Assembly: GCA_033344895.1 (NCBI GenBank)
Contig: JAWPMN010000001.1
Location: 2,240,001 to 2,304,000, forward strand
Source: Alphaproteobacteria bacterium
Lineage (GTDB): Bacteria; Pseudomonadota; Alphaproteobacteria; UBA8366; Aestuariispiraceae
DNA length: 64,000 nucleotides
Direction: 5' to 3'
Shown here: positions 45,770 to 55,139 of the stretch, in pieces
How the letters are laid out: each line of letters starts with the position of its first letter
Position numbering within the stretch: the first letter of the stretch is position 1
Made by a program: the position numbers and the translations under genes
Notes under the pieces: generated by a model
Seen by the model: only the letters and a program-made list of their open reading frames with translations
Databases searched by the model: none
What the model was told of the DNA's origin: nothing

Positions 45770-46793
45770 TCATGTCCTCGGCAATTCGAAGCTGTTCTAT
45801 GACCCAGTCAAATTCTGGCGCTTCGCCGAGCATCATTCCCTGCATGGCGCCATAGTCCTGTTCTAGAACAGAAAGCAGGTCATCCTGCGGGGCAATGCAT
45901 ACTGAGCCAGGTACGGCCTCGTCGAATTTCTTCCAGGCCTGTTTGAAGGCAATCAGATTGTGCTCACGAACGGCGTTCAACAAGGCTTCGTTTGCCAAGG
46001 CTGCTTTGCCGGTATCTGTCCCTGTGATCATAGCCGCATCATAATAATGCCGTGAAATCCGGTCCTTATCTGTCGGGACGCGCTTTTCGTCTCGGTATCC
46101 GCAGTGTGCCCCATGCAAAATCAAAAGCTTTTCCAGATAGGTGCGGGTCGGTTCAATGACATGAAGGTTGGGGACGGTGAAGGACCAACCATCGCTGAGC
46201 TCTCCTGAAATGTAAGCCTCAACAGAAGCTGTGGTATTGGGATCCAGAGCGGAGCGGGCCCCGGCTTCCAGTTTTACCCGAGGCTGAACATATGAGGTGT
46301 CAGCGCTCGGATATAGCGTCGGATATTCGATGAGCAGGGTTTGCTGGTCGGGGTCCTGGTCGTCAGGCTTGATCTGGCATTGCTCGCCGATCAGGCCAGT
46401 GAGAATCTCGGCCAAATCCCCGTGAATGTAATTGCTACAGGCTTCCTGCAACTCGTCAAAGAGGGCTCTGCGTTTTTTGTTCGAAAGCCCCTCTCGCGTT
46501 GTCGGGTCTCGATCGTCGCCGAAGCCCAGGTCATTACGATAGACCACAAGATCAATGTCTTCGGAAAACCGCTGGATTAGATCAAAGGCTTTTGAAAGAG
46601 ATGTACCGCCCTTGAACAGCAATTGGGGATGTCCGGCGGGAAGCTTGTTAAAGAGCGTATCCAGCAAGAGGCAGACCCAGAAGTCTTTTTCGACATAGCT
46701 GGGGAGGGTGTCGAGGCGTTCAGCTGCCGCCTCGAACACATCTTTTCGATCTTGTTCTGGTAGTGATAAAAACCGCTCGAAATCTGTACTCAT
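45666..46793 (-). CDS. abiEii: AbiEii-type nucleotidyltransferase toxin
   Basis: 375 aa. The nucleotidyltransferase motif GGTSLSKAF at 62-70 with Asp79 and Asp81 in SEDIDLVVYR is the AbiEii hallmark. These toxins of type IV systems modify tRNA ends and block growth on infection. It overlaps the antitoxin gene by four bases (ATGA). The last residues (from about 340) lie opposite the 44780 gene, so the C-terminal tail may be less conserved. Confidence 0.88.
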   Translation of the reverse strand: MSTDFERFLSLPEQDRKDVFEAAAERLDTLPSYVEKDFWVCLLLDTLFNKLPAGHPQLLFKGGTSLSKAFDLIQRFSEDIDLVVYRNDLGFGDDRDPTTREGLSNKKRRALFDELQEACSNYIHGDLAEILTGLIGEQCQIKPDDQDPDQQTLLIEYPTLYPSADTSYVQPRVKLEAGARSALDPNTTASVEAYISGELSDGWSFTVPNLHVIEPTRTYLEKLLILHGAHCGYRDEKRVPTDKDRISRHYYDAAMITGTDTGKAALANEALLNAVREHNLIAFKQAWKKFDEAVPGSVCIAPQDDLLSVLEQDYGAMQGMMLGEAPEFDWVIEQLRIAEDMINRRQPSAFQATLQLSNGKTLSGSQSGPSNPCAP

Positions 46794-47413
46794 ACGGCCT
46801 CTGCATGTTGGTCTGCGACATCATGAACGATAGATGCAGCCCAACCAGGCAGATGCGCACTATTTCGAATGAGGTCTTTTTTGACGTTATCAGGCAATTT
46901 CTGTTTCAGCATCATGGTGACGCGGTCATCTGTTGCCGCTTGCGGGCCAAGCCAACGCAATGCCTGTGCAACAGGGGCGGACATTTTTCCAGCCCAGGAC
47001 ATAACGTTCGGGCCCGCATGGCGCAGGCGGATTGTCCGGCCACCGATTTTGACGTTGCGAGTGGCCCCATCCGTTACATAAGTGGTTTTTGCTGGAACGG
47101 CATTTGTCAGCCCCAGTTGGTTGGCGGAAGCGATGCCGTCGTTCATGATTCGGACGCTATCCCGCCGAGCAACGGCGGCGACGGCGGAATCAATGTTCAC
47201 AGGCGCAGGGCGCTTTAACACGCCGCTGATACGCGGCAGATCGTAAAGACCATGACCAACGCGGCGCAAATCGCCGCTTTTGACCAGACGTGACAAAGCC
47301 TGATCGACAGCCGCACGGCTGCCAATGTCCAGGAAATCCTTCGGGGTGCATACCCACTTTCCGCGACCCTTGGCCCTTACGCGGCGAATGATTTTATCAG
47401 CTATACCAGTCAT
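46790..47413 (-). CDS. abiEi: AbiEi-type antitoxin / repressor
   Basis: 207 aa. A winged-helix start (KDFLDIGSRAAVDQALSRLVKSGDLRRVGHGLYDLPR) and a C-terminal antitoxin part (KQKLPDNVKKDLIRNSAHLPGWA) fit the AbiEi/DUF6088 family. It should repress its own promoter cooperatively. A perfect ten-bp inverted repeat stands 26 bp upstream. First gene of the abiE operon. Confidence 0.87.
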   Translation of the reverse strand: MTGIADKIIRRVRAKGRGKWVCTPKDFLDIGSRAAVDQALSRLVKSGDLRRVGHGLYDLPRISGVLKRPAPVNIDSAVAAVARRDSVRIMNDGIASANQLGLTNAVPAKTTYVTDGATRNVKIGGRTIRLRHAGPNVMSWAGKMSAPVAQALRWLGPQAATDDRVTMMLKQKLPDNVKKDLIRNSAHLPGWAASIVHDVADQHAEAV

Positions 47414-47438
47414 TTCATGTACCTTTATGGCTCATAAC

Positions 47439-47469
47439 TTGTCAGAAATATAGCGTATTTTTCTGACAA
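47439..47469 (-). promoter_or_regulatory. Candidate AbiEi operator
   Basis: Perfect inverted repeat ttgtcagaaa (47439-47448) and tttctgacaa (47460-47469) with an 11-bp spacer, just upstream of abiEi. AbiEi antitoxins are known to bind inverted repeats in their promoter. Confidence 0.7.
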
Positions 47470-47571
47470 AATCAATTCCTCCTTTCTCCCCTCCCTTTGG
47501 CCTCCCCGGCTCCTCCCCCCACAACCGCCATTCTCCTCCCAGGTTTTCGAACAGCCCCCAAGGAGGACTCC

Positions 47572-47781
47572 ATGGCTATTAAACATCTCAATCAGATCGA
47601 ATTGGCCGATCGCTGGAATATCAGTGAGCGCACACTTGAGCGCTGGCGGTGGACCGGTGAAGGCCCCGCCTATCTCAAAATCGGTGGACGGGTCGTCTAC
47701 CGGCTCGAAGACGTGGAAGCTTTTGAAGCAGACAACCTCTGCAAAAGCACCACCGAAACCCCGAACGATCTCTATGCGTAA
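47572..47781 (+). CDS. Small HTH protein (MerR/AlpA-type)
   Basis: 69 aa from ATG 47572 with an aaggagg RBS. MAIKHLNQIELADRWNISERTLERWRWTGEGPAYLKIGGRVVYRLEDVEAFEAD is a helix-turn-helix of the type seen in phage regulators and excisionases. First gene of the rightward early operon. Confidence 0.8.
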   Translation: MAIKHLNQIELADRWNISERTLERWRWTGEGPAYLKIGGRVVYRLEDVEAFEADNLCKSTTETPNDLYA

Positions 47782-47791
47782 GGGGGCCGCC

Positions 47792-48280
47792 ATGAATATC
47801 CCCAACCGCATTCAAATTGATGACCTGAGCGCCATGGAGGTGGCGGACATTGCCTCTCTGCCGGTCGAACAGCTGATCGTATTGCAAGGTGAAATCGCCG
47901 AACGGCTCACCATCACAAAGCTGATGAAGGACCGGTTCGACAGTGCTCTTGAGTGCCGTTTTTCCCTTCAGGCGAGAGAAGCCCGCGCAGCCCTCGGCAA
48001 AGACACGGGCACGGTTCGCTTCAATGAAGGTTTGGCGCAGGTCGTTGCTGATCTTCCCAAAAAGGTCGCCTGGGACCAATCCCAGCTTTCTCAGCTTGTC
48101 GAGCGCATGAAGGCCGAGGGCGATGACCCGGCTGAATACGTCGACATCACCATCAAGGTTTCCGAACGCAAATACGCCTCTTGGCCGAGCCACATCCGCT
48201 CGGCGTTTGAGAGCGCAAGGACCGTGCGTGTCGGCAAAGCCTCCTACCAACTTTCCCTGAACGATGAGGTGCAATCATGA
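47792..48280 (+). CDS. Hypothetical phage early protein
   Basis: 162 aa from ATG 47792 (MNIPNRIQIDDLSAMEVADIASLPVEQLIVLQGEI). Mostly helical with QLVERMKAEGDDPAEYVDITIKVSERKYASWPSHIRSAFESARTVRVGKASYQL near the end, a pattern I have seen in phage recombination/replication modules without a defined role. Overlaps the next gene (ATGA). Confidence 0.7.
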   Translation: MNIPNRIQIDDLSAMEVADIASLPVEQLIVLQGEIAERLTITKLMKDRFDSALECRFSLQAREARAALGKDTGTVRFNEGLAQVVADLPKKVAWDQSQLSQLVERMKAEGDDPAEYVDITIKVSERKYASWPSHIRSAFESARTVRVGKASYQLSLNDEVQS

Positions 48281-48573
48281 CCGCCAAGACCAAACTCGAA
48301 CGCCTGCGTGAAGACAACAGCTATCTCGTGGAGCTTCCCGATACCATCCGGATCCCGCCTTTGGGCGATCGCCAGGAAGAGGTGATCAAACCCATTGAGG
48401 CAGCGTCCATTGATGACATCGCTTTTGCTCAGCTGGCCCTGCAGGCCAAATCCTCTGCGCTTTACGGAGAAATCGATGCGCTGCGCCGGGTCTACGACAT
48501 GGCCCGCAAGAACGGATCCTTGGGGGCAGACAATGCCCTTGATGCGGTGACTTCGAAGAAGGGGGGCAAGTGA
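48277..48573 (+). CDS. Hypothetical phage early protein
   Basis: 98 aa, helical (AASIDDIAFAQLALQAKSSALYGEIDALRRVYDMARKNG). Overlaps both neighbours, so it belongs to the early operon. No function inferred. Confidence 0.65.
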   Translation: MTAKTKLERLREDNSYLVELPDTIRIPPLGDRQEEVIKPIEAASIDDIAFAQLALQAKSSALYGEIDALRRVYDMARKNGSLGADNALDAVTSKKGGK

Positions 48574-49454
48574 TGACGCTTCCCATCATTTCCGCCGACG
48601 AACGGTTGTCTGAGCAGCGCGGGATCAAAGGCTGCATCTTCGGAAAATCAGGCATCGGCAAAACCTCGCTTCTTTGGACGCTGGATGCCCAATCCACCTT
48701 GTTCTTCGATTTGGAGGCAGGGGACCTGGCGATCGAAGGCTGGTCCGGAGACACTATTCGCCCTCGTACCTGGATTGAGTGCCGTGATTTCGCGGTCTTC
48801 ATCGGCGGCCCAAACCCGGCCTTGCGTGACGATCAGGTCTATAGCCAGGCCCACTATGACGCGGTTTGTGAGCAGTTTGGCGATCCGGCAGCGCTGGATA
48901 AGTACCAGACCGTCTTTATCGACAGCATAACGGTTGCGGGACGTCTGTGTTTCCAATGGGCCAAGGGGCAGCCGCAGGCCGTTTCTGAGCGCACGGGCAA
49001 GCCCGACATGCGAGGCGCTTACGGCCTGCATGGCCAGGAGATGATCGCCTGGCTCACGCACCTTCAGCACACCCGTGGCAAGAACGTCTGGTTCGTCGGG
49101 ATCCTCGACGAGAAGCTTGATGATTTCAATCGCAAGACCTTCGTTCCCCAAATCGACGGCTCCAAGACTGGTAACGAACTCCCCGGCATCGTCGATGAAG
49201 TCATCGCCATGGCCGAAGTCAGCCCAGATGGCACGGATCCCTATAGAGCGTTTGTTTGCCACACGCTGAACCCGTTCGGCTTTCCCGCAAAGGATCGCAG
49301 CGGTCGGCTGGACCAAATCGAAGAACCCCACCTTGGCCGTCTGATGGAAAAGATCGGCGGTCCCGCAAAACCGGCAGGCGAGAGGCTGAACTTTAGTCGC
49401 CCCGTACCACCTGCCGAGACCCCGAACCCTGAAGACGACAAAGGAGCACAGTAA
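48573..49454 (+). CDS. Phage AAA ATPase (nucleotide-binding protein)
   Basis: 293 aa from ATG 48573. Walker A GKSGIGKT at about 24-31, FFDLEAGDLAI, and a Walker B-like VFIDSITV with RGKNVWFVGILDE. This is the RecA-like phage ATPase often paired with an ssDNA-binding protein (next gene) and a helicase. Probably a recombination mediator or replication ATPase. The tail after residue 265 is low complexity. Confidence 0.8.
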   Translation: MTLPIISADERLSEQRGIKGCIFGKSGIGKTSLLWTLDAQSTLFFDLEAGDLAIEGWSGDTIRPRTWIECRDFAVFIGGPNPALRDDQVYSQAHYDAVCEQFGDPAALDKYQTVFIDSITVAGRLCFQWAKGQPQAVSERTGKPDMRGAYGLHGQEMIAWLTHLQHTRGKNVWFVGILDEKLDDFNRKTFVPQIDGSKTGNELPGIVDEVIAMAEVSPDGTDPYRAFVCHTLNPFGFPAKDRSGRLDQIEEPHLGRLMEKIGGPAKPAGERLNFSRPVPPAETPNPEDDKGAQ

Positions 49455-49456
49455 TT

Positions 49457-50080
49457 ATGACTGGTGCATGGAACGACTATAACGACGCGGAATCCCAAAC
49501 ATCCTACGATCTGATCCCAAAGGGCACCATTGTGCCGGTGCGTATGACCATCAAACCCGGTGGCTATGATGATCCGGCTCAGGGTTGGACGGGTGGATAC
49601 GCAACTCACAACGATACGACCGGCTCGGTCTATCTGAACGCCGAGTTTGTCATCCTCGAAGGTCCGTTTGCCAAGCGTAAGGTCTGGAGCCTGATTGGGC
49701 TTCGCAGCCTCAAGGGTCCGGAATGGGGCAACATGGGCCGGTCTTTTGTACGCGGTATCCTGAACTCATCGCGGGGCCTTTCCGACAAAGACAATTCCCC
49801 GCAGGCGCAGGCTGCTCGCCGTATCAACGGTTTTACGGATCTGGATGGCATCGAGTTTCTGGCCAAGATTGATGTCGGCAAGGACGCCAATGGCGACCCG
49901 AAAAACGATATTCGGTTTGCAGTGGCTCCCAACCACAAGGATTGGGATACGTTCAAGTCTGGTGGCGGTCTCTGGACGCCGAGCCAATCGGCCCCTACCG
50001 CAACGGCCCAGCCGATGGCCAATGCCAACACAGAAGTGCAACCGACTTCAAACCCCAATCGCCCGTCTTGGGCTCAGTAG
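49457..50080 (+). CDS. Putative phage ssDNA-binding protein
   Basis: 207 aa. The beta-rich N-terminus (YDLIPKGTIVPVRMTIKPGG...YLNAEFVILEGPFAKRKVWSLIGL) is followed by RSFVRGILNSSRG and a disordered Gln/Pro/Asn tail ending NPNRPSWAQ. This layout is that of DUF669-type/ssDNA-binding phage proteins. It sits between the AAA ATPase and helicase genes, which fits. Not certain. Confidence 0.55.
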   Translation: MTGAWNDYNDAESQTSYDLIPKGTIVPVRMTIKPGGYDDPAQGWTGGYATHNDTTGSVYLNAEFVILEGPFAKRKVWSLIGLRSLKGPEWGNMGRSFVRGILNSSRGLSDKDNSPQAQAARRINGFTDLDGIEFLAKIDVGKDANGDPKNDIRFAVAPNHKDWDTFKSGGGLWTPSQSAPTATAQPMANANTEVQPTSNPNRPSWAQ

Positions 50081-50092
50081 GGGAGGCTGGTC

Positions 50093-51769
50093 ATGTTACT
50101 CCGTCCCCGCCAGAAAACCTTCGTCGAGCGCAGTGTTCAAGCGCTCGGCGAACACGGCAACACCCTGGCTGTTGCCTCCACCGGATTTGGGAAAACCATC
50201 GCACTGGCCGGTGTCACCGGTCAGCTGTTGAAAGGCAATGATGCCAAGGCCTGTGTGCTTGCCCATCGCGATGAACTGACAAGCCAAAACGAGGCAAAGT
50301 TCAGTCGGGTCAATCCGGGCCTGAGTACGTCTGTTGTCGATGCCAAAACCAAATCCTGGCAGGGGCGGACCACGTTCGCCATGGTTCCGACCTTGGCTCG
50401 TAAATCCAACCTTGCTGCCATGCCTGCTCTTGAGCTTCTGGTGATTGACGAAGCCCATCATGCGGCAGCCGACAGTTACCGTCGCATCATTGATCAGGCC
50501 AGGGACAAAAACCCGGACGTTAAGATTTTCGGTGTTACGGCCACTCCCAACCGGGGTGACAAGAAGGGTTTGCGTCCGATCTTTTCCAATGTTGCCGATC
50601 AAGTCTTCATTGGAGAACTGGTTGCTTCCGGACATCTGGTCCCGCCCCGCACTTTCGTGATTGATGTTGGCGCACAGGAAGCGCTCAAGTCGGTTCGCAA
50701 GACCGTGGATGACTTCGACATGATGGCCGTGGAAGCCATTATGAACAAAGCGCCGATCACGGATGCTGTGATCCAGCACTGGCGGGAGAAGGCGGGTGAT
50801 CGTCAAACCGTTGTCTTTTGTTCGACGGTCGATCACGCCCGCAATGTGCGTGACGCTTTCCGCACTCAAGGTATCCAGGCCGCCATGGTTTATGGCGACA
50901 TGGGCGCTTCTGAACGGCGCGATGTCCTGAAGGCCTATGAGCAGGGGGAAACCCAGGTTCTGGTTAATGTTGCGGTTCTGACCGAAGGCTGGGATCATCC
51001 GCCGACCAGCTGTGTCGTCTTGTTGAGGCCGTCTTCTTATAAATCCTCCATGATCCAGATGGTTGGGCGCGGCCTGCGTACCGTTGATCCCAGCGAACAT
51101 CCGGGCGTGGTCAAAAGCGACTGCATTGTGCTCGATTTTGGCACCTCCAGTCTTCTGCATGGCAGTCTTGAGCAGGACGTGAACCTTGATGGAAAAGTTG
51201 GCTCAGGTCCGGCCCTGACCAAGGAATGCCCTGAGTGCGCCGCCAACGTGCCGCTGGCCGTCATGGAATGCCCGTTGTGCGGTTACCACTACCAATCGGA
51301 GGATAAGGAAGGCCAACAGCCGATCTCTGATTTCGTCATGTCGGAAGTGGATCTGCTCAAGCGTTCTAGTTTCCAATGGTGCGATCTCTTTGGCGATGAT
51401 GCGGCGTTGGTCGCAAATGGCTTCAACGCCTGGAGCGGCATTTTCTTTCATCAGGGCCGCTGGCATGCCGTCGGCGGTGGCAAGGGCCTCAAATCGCATT
51501 TGTTGGCCATGGGTGAGCGCACCATTTGCCTGGCTGCAGCCGATGATTGGCTGAATGAAAACGAGACCGACGAAAGCGCCCATAAATCACGCTCCTGGCT
51601 TAATCAGTCGGTTACCACCCGTCAGCTTCAATTCTTACCGCCCGAATACCGTCAGGATTTTGGCCTGACCCGGTATCACGCATCAGCTCTGCTGACATTC
51701 CAGTTCAACAAGGCCGCAATCACCAATCTGGTGTTGAACGCCCCTGAAGATAGCCGGAGGGCGGCATGA
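50093..51769 (+). CDS. Phage DEAD/DEAH-box helicase
   Basis: 558 aa superfamily 2 helicase: Walker A STGFGKT at 29-35, DEAH in LLVIDEAHHAAAD (about 115), motif III TATPNRGD, VFCSTVDHAR, and motif VI QMVGRGLRT. A four-cysteine zinc-ribbon-like segment (CPECAANVPLAVMECPLCG) lies at about residues 380-400. For DNA unwinding in phage replication or recombination. Confidence 0.88.
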   Translation: MLLRPRQKTFVERSVQALGEHGNTLAVASTGFGKTIALAGVTGQLLKGNDAKACVLAHRDELTSQNEAKFSRVNPGLSTSVVDAKTKSWQGRTTFAMVPTLARKSNLAAMPALELLVIDEAHHAAADSYRRIIDQARDKNPDVKIFGVTATPNRGDKKGLRPIFSNVADQVFIGELVASGHLVPPRTFVIDVGAQEALKSVRKTVDDFDMMAVEAIMNKAPITDAVIQHWREKAGDRQTVVFCSTVDHARNVRDAFRTQGIQAAMVYGDMGASERRDVLKAYEQGETQVLVNVAVLTEGWDHPPTSCVVLLRPSSYKSSMIQMVGRGLRTVDPSEHPGVVKSDCIVLDFGTSSLLHGSLEQDVNLDGKVGSGPALTKECPECAANVPLAVMECPLCGYHYQSEDKEGQQPISDFVMSEVDLLKRSSFQWCDLFGDDAALVANGFNAWSGIFFHQGRWHAVGGGKGLKSHLLAMGERTICLAAADDWLNENETDESAHKSRSWLNQSVTTRQLQFLPPEYRQDFGLTRYHASALLTFQFNKAAITNLVLNAPEDSRRAA

Positions 51770-51772
51770 CCC

Positions 51773-52177
51773 ATGGTGACTTCAGGAAACGCTGCCGCCC
51801 GTTTGAGGTTTTGGCATCCGCGCGGGGAGCTCTGTGCAGTCTGTCGGCGACCAACCCGTGGTTTTGGCTGGTTCGACCGCCATTCATCGAAGCGTCCGCG
51901 TATTCAGCGGTGGTTCTGCTCCATGGACTGCCAGGGTTTTTGGTCGCGCTTGGCGAAGGAGGGCTTGGGCATGGTTGATCTGACCGAACAAGAAAAAGCC
52001 GCCCTCCGCCATTCCGTCAAAATGCTGGCCGAAGTGATGGAAGAGATCGGTTGGGAAACCCGGCTGATTGATCTCACCGAAGGCCAGGTGCTCACTCTCG
52101 CTGAAGTCTGCGTTGGCGGGTTTCAGGACGCCATGTTGTCGATTGCCAAAGGCGAAGACACGGAGGTCCCCTTTTGA
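51773..52177 (+). CDS. DUF6511-like phage protein
   Basis: 134 aa from ATG 51773. CAVCRRPTRGFGWFD with FCSMDCQGFWSRL is a Cys-rich zinc-binding half of the type in small phage proteins; the rest is acidic helix. Start is chosen over ATG 51766 (wrong frame for the product) though the RBS lies at normal distance only for the nearer one. Confidence 0.65.
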   Translation: MVTSGNAAARLRFWHPRGELCAVCRRPTRGFGWFDRHSSKRPRIQRWFCSMDCQGFWSRLAKEGLGMVDLTEQEKAALRHSVKMLAEVMEEIGWETRLIDLTEGQVLTLAEVCVGGFQDAMLSIAKGEDTEVPF

Positions 52178-52938
52178 TGCTGGACTACAATTCCTCCCAA
52201 ACATTCCCCGATCAGGTGAACGCTCATATTGATGAGGCTTTGGTTGCCGAGAACCAATGCCAAACACCCCGCCAATATCTCGGTGGCTCTCGTCTTGGTG
52301 TCGCCTGTGAACGCGCTCTGCAATTCGAATATGCCCAGGCCCCGAAAGACGATGGTCAGGATTTCGATGGGCAAACCCTGCGTATCTTTGCTGCCGGTCA
52401 CGTCTTTGAGGACCTGGCCATTGATTGGCTGCGCAAGGCTGGCTTCGAGCTCTATACGACCAAAGGCAACAAGCCTGGTGGAGAGCAATTCGGATTCAGT
52501 GTCGCCGGTGGCCGTATTCGCGGTCATGTGGACGGCATAATCAACGCAGCCCCGGTCATGGATGGCTTTCCAGCCCTTTGGGAATGCAAATCACTCAACA
52601 ATAAGTCCTGGAACGACACCGTCAAACGCGGGGTTACGGTTTCGAAGCCGGTTTATGCCGCGCAGATCGCTACCTACCAAGCCTATATGGAAGCCTCGGT
52701 TCCGGGCATTTCTCAAAACCCGGCTTTGTTTACCGCCATCAACAAGGATACAGCGGAGCTTCACCATGAGCTGGTTGCGTTTGATGGTGGGCTTGCCCAA
52801 CGCATGAGCGATAAAGCGGTGCGCGTCATTCAGGCGACAGAAGCTGGTGAGTTGCTGCCCCGTATCGCGCAATCGGCTGATTTCTTCGAGTGCAAATTCT
52901 GCGACTGGTCTGATCGGTGCTGGAGAACCGGCGGATGA
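52177..52938 (+). CDS. Cas4-like PD-(D/E)XK nuclease
   Basis: 253 aa from ATG 52177. GHVDGIINA and ALWECKSLNNKSW carry the Asp and Glu-x-Lys of a PD-(D/E)XK fold. Cys in GVACERALQF and ECKFCDWSDRCW could form the 4Fe-4S cluster of Cas4/AddB-like nucleases. It overlaps the primase gene by four bases. Likely acts as an exonuclease in phage recombination. Confidence 0.82.
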   Translation: MLDYNSSQTFPDQVNAHIDEALVAENQCQTPRQYLGGSRLGVACERALQFEYAQAPKDDGQDFDGQTLRIFAAGHVFEDLAIDWLRKAGFELYTTKGNKPGGEQFGFSVAGGRIRGHVDGIINAAPVMDGFPALWECKSLNNKSWNDTVKRGVTVSKPVYAAQIATYQAYMEASVPGISQNPALFTAINKDTAELHHELVAFDGGLAQRMSDKAVRVIQATEAGELLPRIAQSADFFECKFCDWSDRCWRTGG

Positions 52939-55139
52939 GCAATGAGGTTGTAAACATTAATGACTGGCGGGATTTCAATTCAGCCGCCCCCCAGCGCCAA
53001 GACGATGCCCGCCAAACGGGGCTCTCGGTTGATGAGATCAAGGTGCGGCTCAATGCCAATTTGCGTGGCCTTCTGTCCTACCTTTTTCCCGCCGGTGTTT
53101 TCCGTCATGGAAAATTTCTCGTTGGCGATGTCCGAGGCAACAAGGGCGAAAGCCTGAGTATTGAGCTCAACGGGCCTAAAGCCGGGATGTGGCATGACTT
53201 TGCGACAGGTGAGGGTGGCGACGTGCTCGCACTTTGGGCCGCAGCAACAGGGCGCAACACCCAATCGGATTTCCCATCGTTATTGGATGACGTTCGCCAG
53301 TGGCTGGGCGAGCCGCGACCGGAAACTGTAACTGCGGAACCGGAACGTACCGTGCCGATGGACGAGTTGGGGCCGGTGACAGCTAAGTGGGACTATCTTG
53401 ATGGAGAAGGCGCTCTGTTGGCCTGTGTCTATCGCTATGACCCGCCCAGTGGAAAGCAGTTCCGGCCCTGGGACGTTTCATGCCGGAAGATGAAGGCTCC
53501 GGAACCGCGACCGCTTTATAACCAGCCCGCCATGAAATCCGCCATGGATGTGGTGTTGGTCGAAGGCGAGAAGGCGGCAGATGCCTTAATCAGTCAGGGT
53601 GTTTGTGCCACGACGGCCATGAACGGGGCTAAGGCACCGGTTGAGAAAAACGACTGGTCACCGCTTTGTGGCAAACGGGTCTTGATCTGGCCCGACAAGG
53701 ATGCGGCAGGTTGGCAGTACGCGGAAGCTGCTGCCGAGGCTACTCTTGGAGCCGGTGCGCGTTCCGTCGCTATTCTCATGCCGCCCCTGGATAAACCGGA
53801 AAAGTGGGATGCGGCGGACGCTGTCGATGACGGCATGGACATTGATGCCTTCATTGCCAACGCACCGCGTCAATCCATCGTAAGCCCGAGGCCCAACGCG
53901 CAAGCCTTTAGCCTGAAGCAGTTGCTGGGTGATCGCTCCCCCATGCCGGACGACATCATTGCGCCCCGCGTATTGACGCCATCAGGCCTGCTGGTTTTCG
54001 GCGGTGCGCCCAAGGTCGGTAAAAGTGATTTCTTGCTCTGCTGGTTGGTTCACATGGCCGCAGGCATTGAGTTTCTGTCTTTTACGCCACCGCGTCCATT
54101 GCGCATTTTCTATCTGCAGGCCGAAATTCAATACCACTATCTCCGGGAACGCCTTCAGGAAATCTCGTTGCAGCCTGAGGTGATCCGCCAAGCCCATGAC
54201 AATCTCGTCATCACACCGCAGCTCAAGCTCATTTTGAATGAAGCGGGCGTTGAGACGGTTGGTGCTTTAATCCGAAAGCACTTCCCCGATGGCTTGGACA
54301 TCATCGTCATTGATCCGATTCGAAACGTCTTTGATGGCGGTGAAGCGGGACCGAGCGAGAACGACAACAACGCCATGTTGTTCTTCTTGCGTGATCGGGT
54401 CGAGAAACTTCGTGACGCTGTGGATCCGAATGCAGGCATCATTCTGGTCCATCACACCCGCAAGCTTTCAAAGAAACAGGTCGATGAGGATCCGTTCCAG
54501 GCGCTTTCCGGCGCAGGGGCGCTTCGGGGCTACTACAGCTCAGGCATGATCCTGTTTCGTCCTGATGAAACGCGCTCTGAACGCAAGCTCATCACGGAAC
54601 TGCGCAACGGCCCAGCCCTGGCGGCAAAGATCGTCGATAAGGACGGTGGCCAATGGGTTGAGATTGATCCGTCATCAGAGAGGCTGATCCGTCAGGAATA
54701 TGGCGAAAAGCTCGATGCCGAACGCCTGCGTAAACGCGACGTTATTCTTCAGGTTCTCTTCGAAGAAGCTCTGGGCGGGCGGGTTTACACCGCGACCCAA
54801 TTTGCCGAGCGGTTTGAAAACCGGGCCGGTTTGGGTGGCCGGAGCACCATTGCTGAACGCGTCAGTGTTTTAACCACCAAAGGCTACATCAAATATTTCC
54901 GTAACCCGGAAGATCACGATCTGCCGCCTCTGCCGCGCACCCGCTACGGCTATCTCTGCGTTCAGGGCATGCAGTTGGGGGAAGCCGAGGACGTTGTGGA
55001 TGAGGAAACCGGTGAGGTTTTCCAAAGCGTCCATCAGCTCCTTCCGACCCATTACAAGTGCCATCAGTCAGGGGCCGTTCTGGAGGTCGAAAGCCCGCAC
55101 AACTGGGTCTATCACGATGAGGAGATGGACCATGAATAG
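52935..55139 (+). CDS. Phage primase/helicase (Toprim plus AAA ATPase)
   Basis: 734 aa from ATG 52935. Primase-like N-terminal part (GPKAGMWHDFATGEGGDVLALWAAATG), Toprim (VVLVEGEKAADAL, VLIWPDKDAAGWQYA), then an AAA_25/RepA-like helicase with Walker A GGAPKVGKSD and DIIVIDPIRN. The order is that of P4-alpha/RepA-like replication proteins. It starts the replication end of the module. Confidence 0.85.
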   Translation: MSNEVVNINDWRDFNSAAPQRQDDARQTGLSVDEIKVRLNANLRGLLSYLFPAGVFRHGKFLVGDVRGNKGESLSIELNGPKAGMWHDFATGEGGDVLALWAAATGRNTQSDFPSLLDDVRQWLGEPRPETVTAEPERTVPMDELGPVTAKWDYLDGEGALLACVYRYDPPSGKQFRPWDVSCRKMKAPEPRPLYNQPAMKSAMDVVLVEGEKAADALISQGVCATTAMNGAKAPVEKNDWSPLCGKRVLIWPDKDAAGWQYAEAAAEATLGAGARSVAILMPPLDKPEKWDAADAVDDGMDIDAFIANAPRQSIVSPRPNAQAFSLKQLLGDRSPMPDDIIAPRVLTPSGLLVFGGAPKVGKSDFLLCWLVHMAAGIEFLSFTPPRPLRIFYLQAEIQYHYLRERLQEISLQPEVIRQAHDNLVITPQLKLILNEAGVETVGALIRKHFPDGLDIIVIDPIRNVFDGGEAGPSENDNNAMLFFLRDRVEKLRDAVDPNAGIILVHHTRKLSKKQVDEDPFQALSGAGALRGYYSSGMILFRPDETRSERKLITELRNGPALAAKIVDKDGGQWVEIDPSSERLIRQEYGEKLDAERLRKRDVILQVLFEEALGGRVYTATQFAERFENRAGLGGRSTIAERVSVLTTKGYIKYFRNPEDHDLPPLPRTRYGYLCVQGMQLGEAEDVVDEETGEVFQSVHQLLPTHYKCHQSGAVLEVESPHNWVYHDEEMDHE

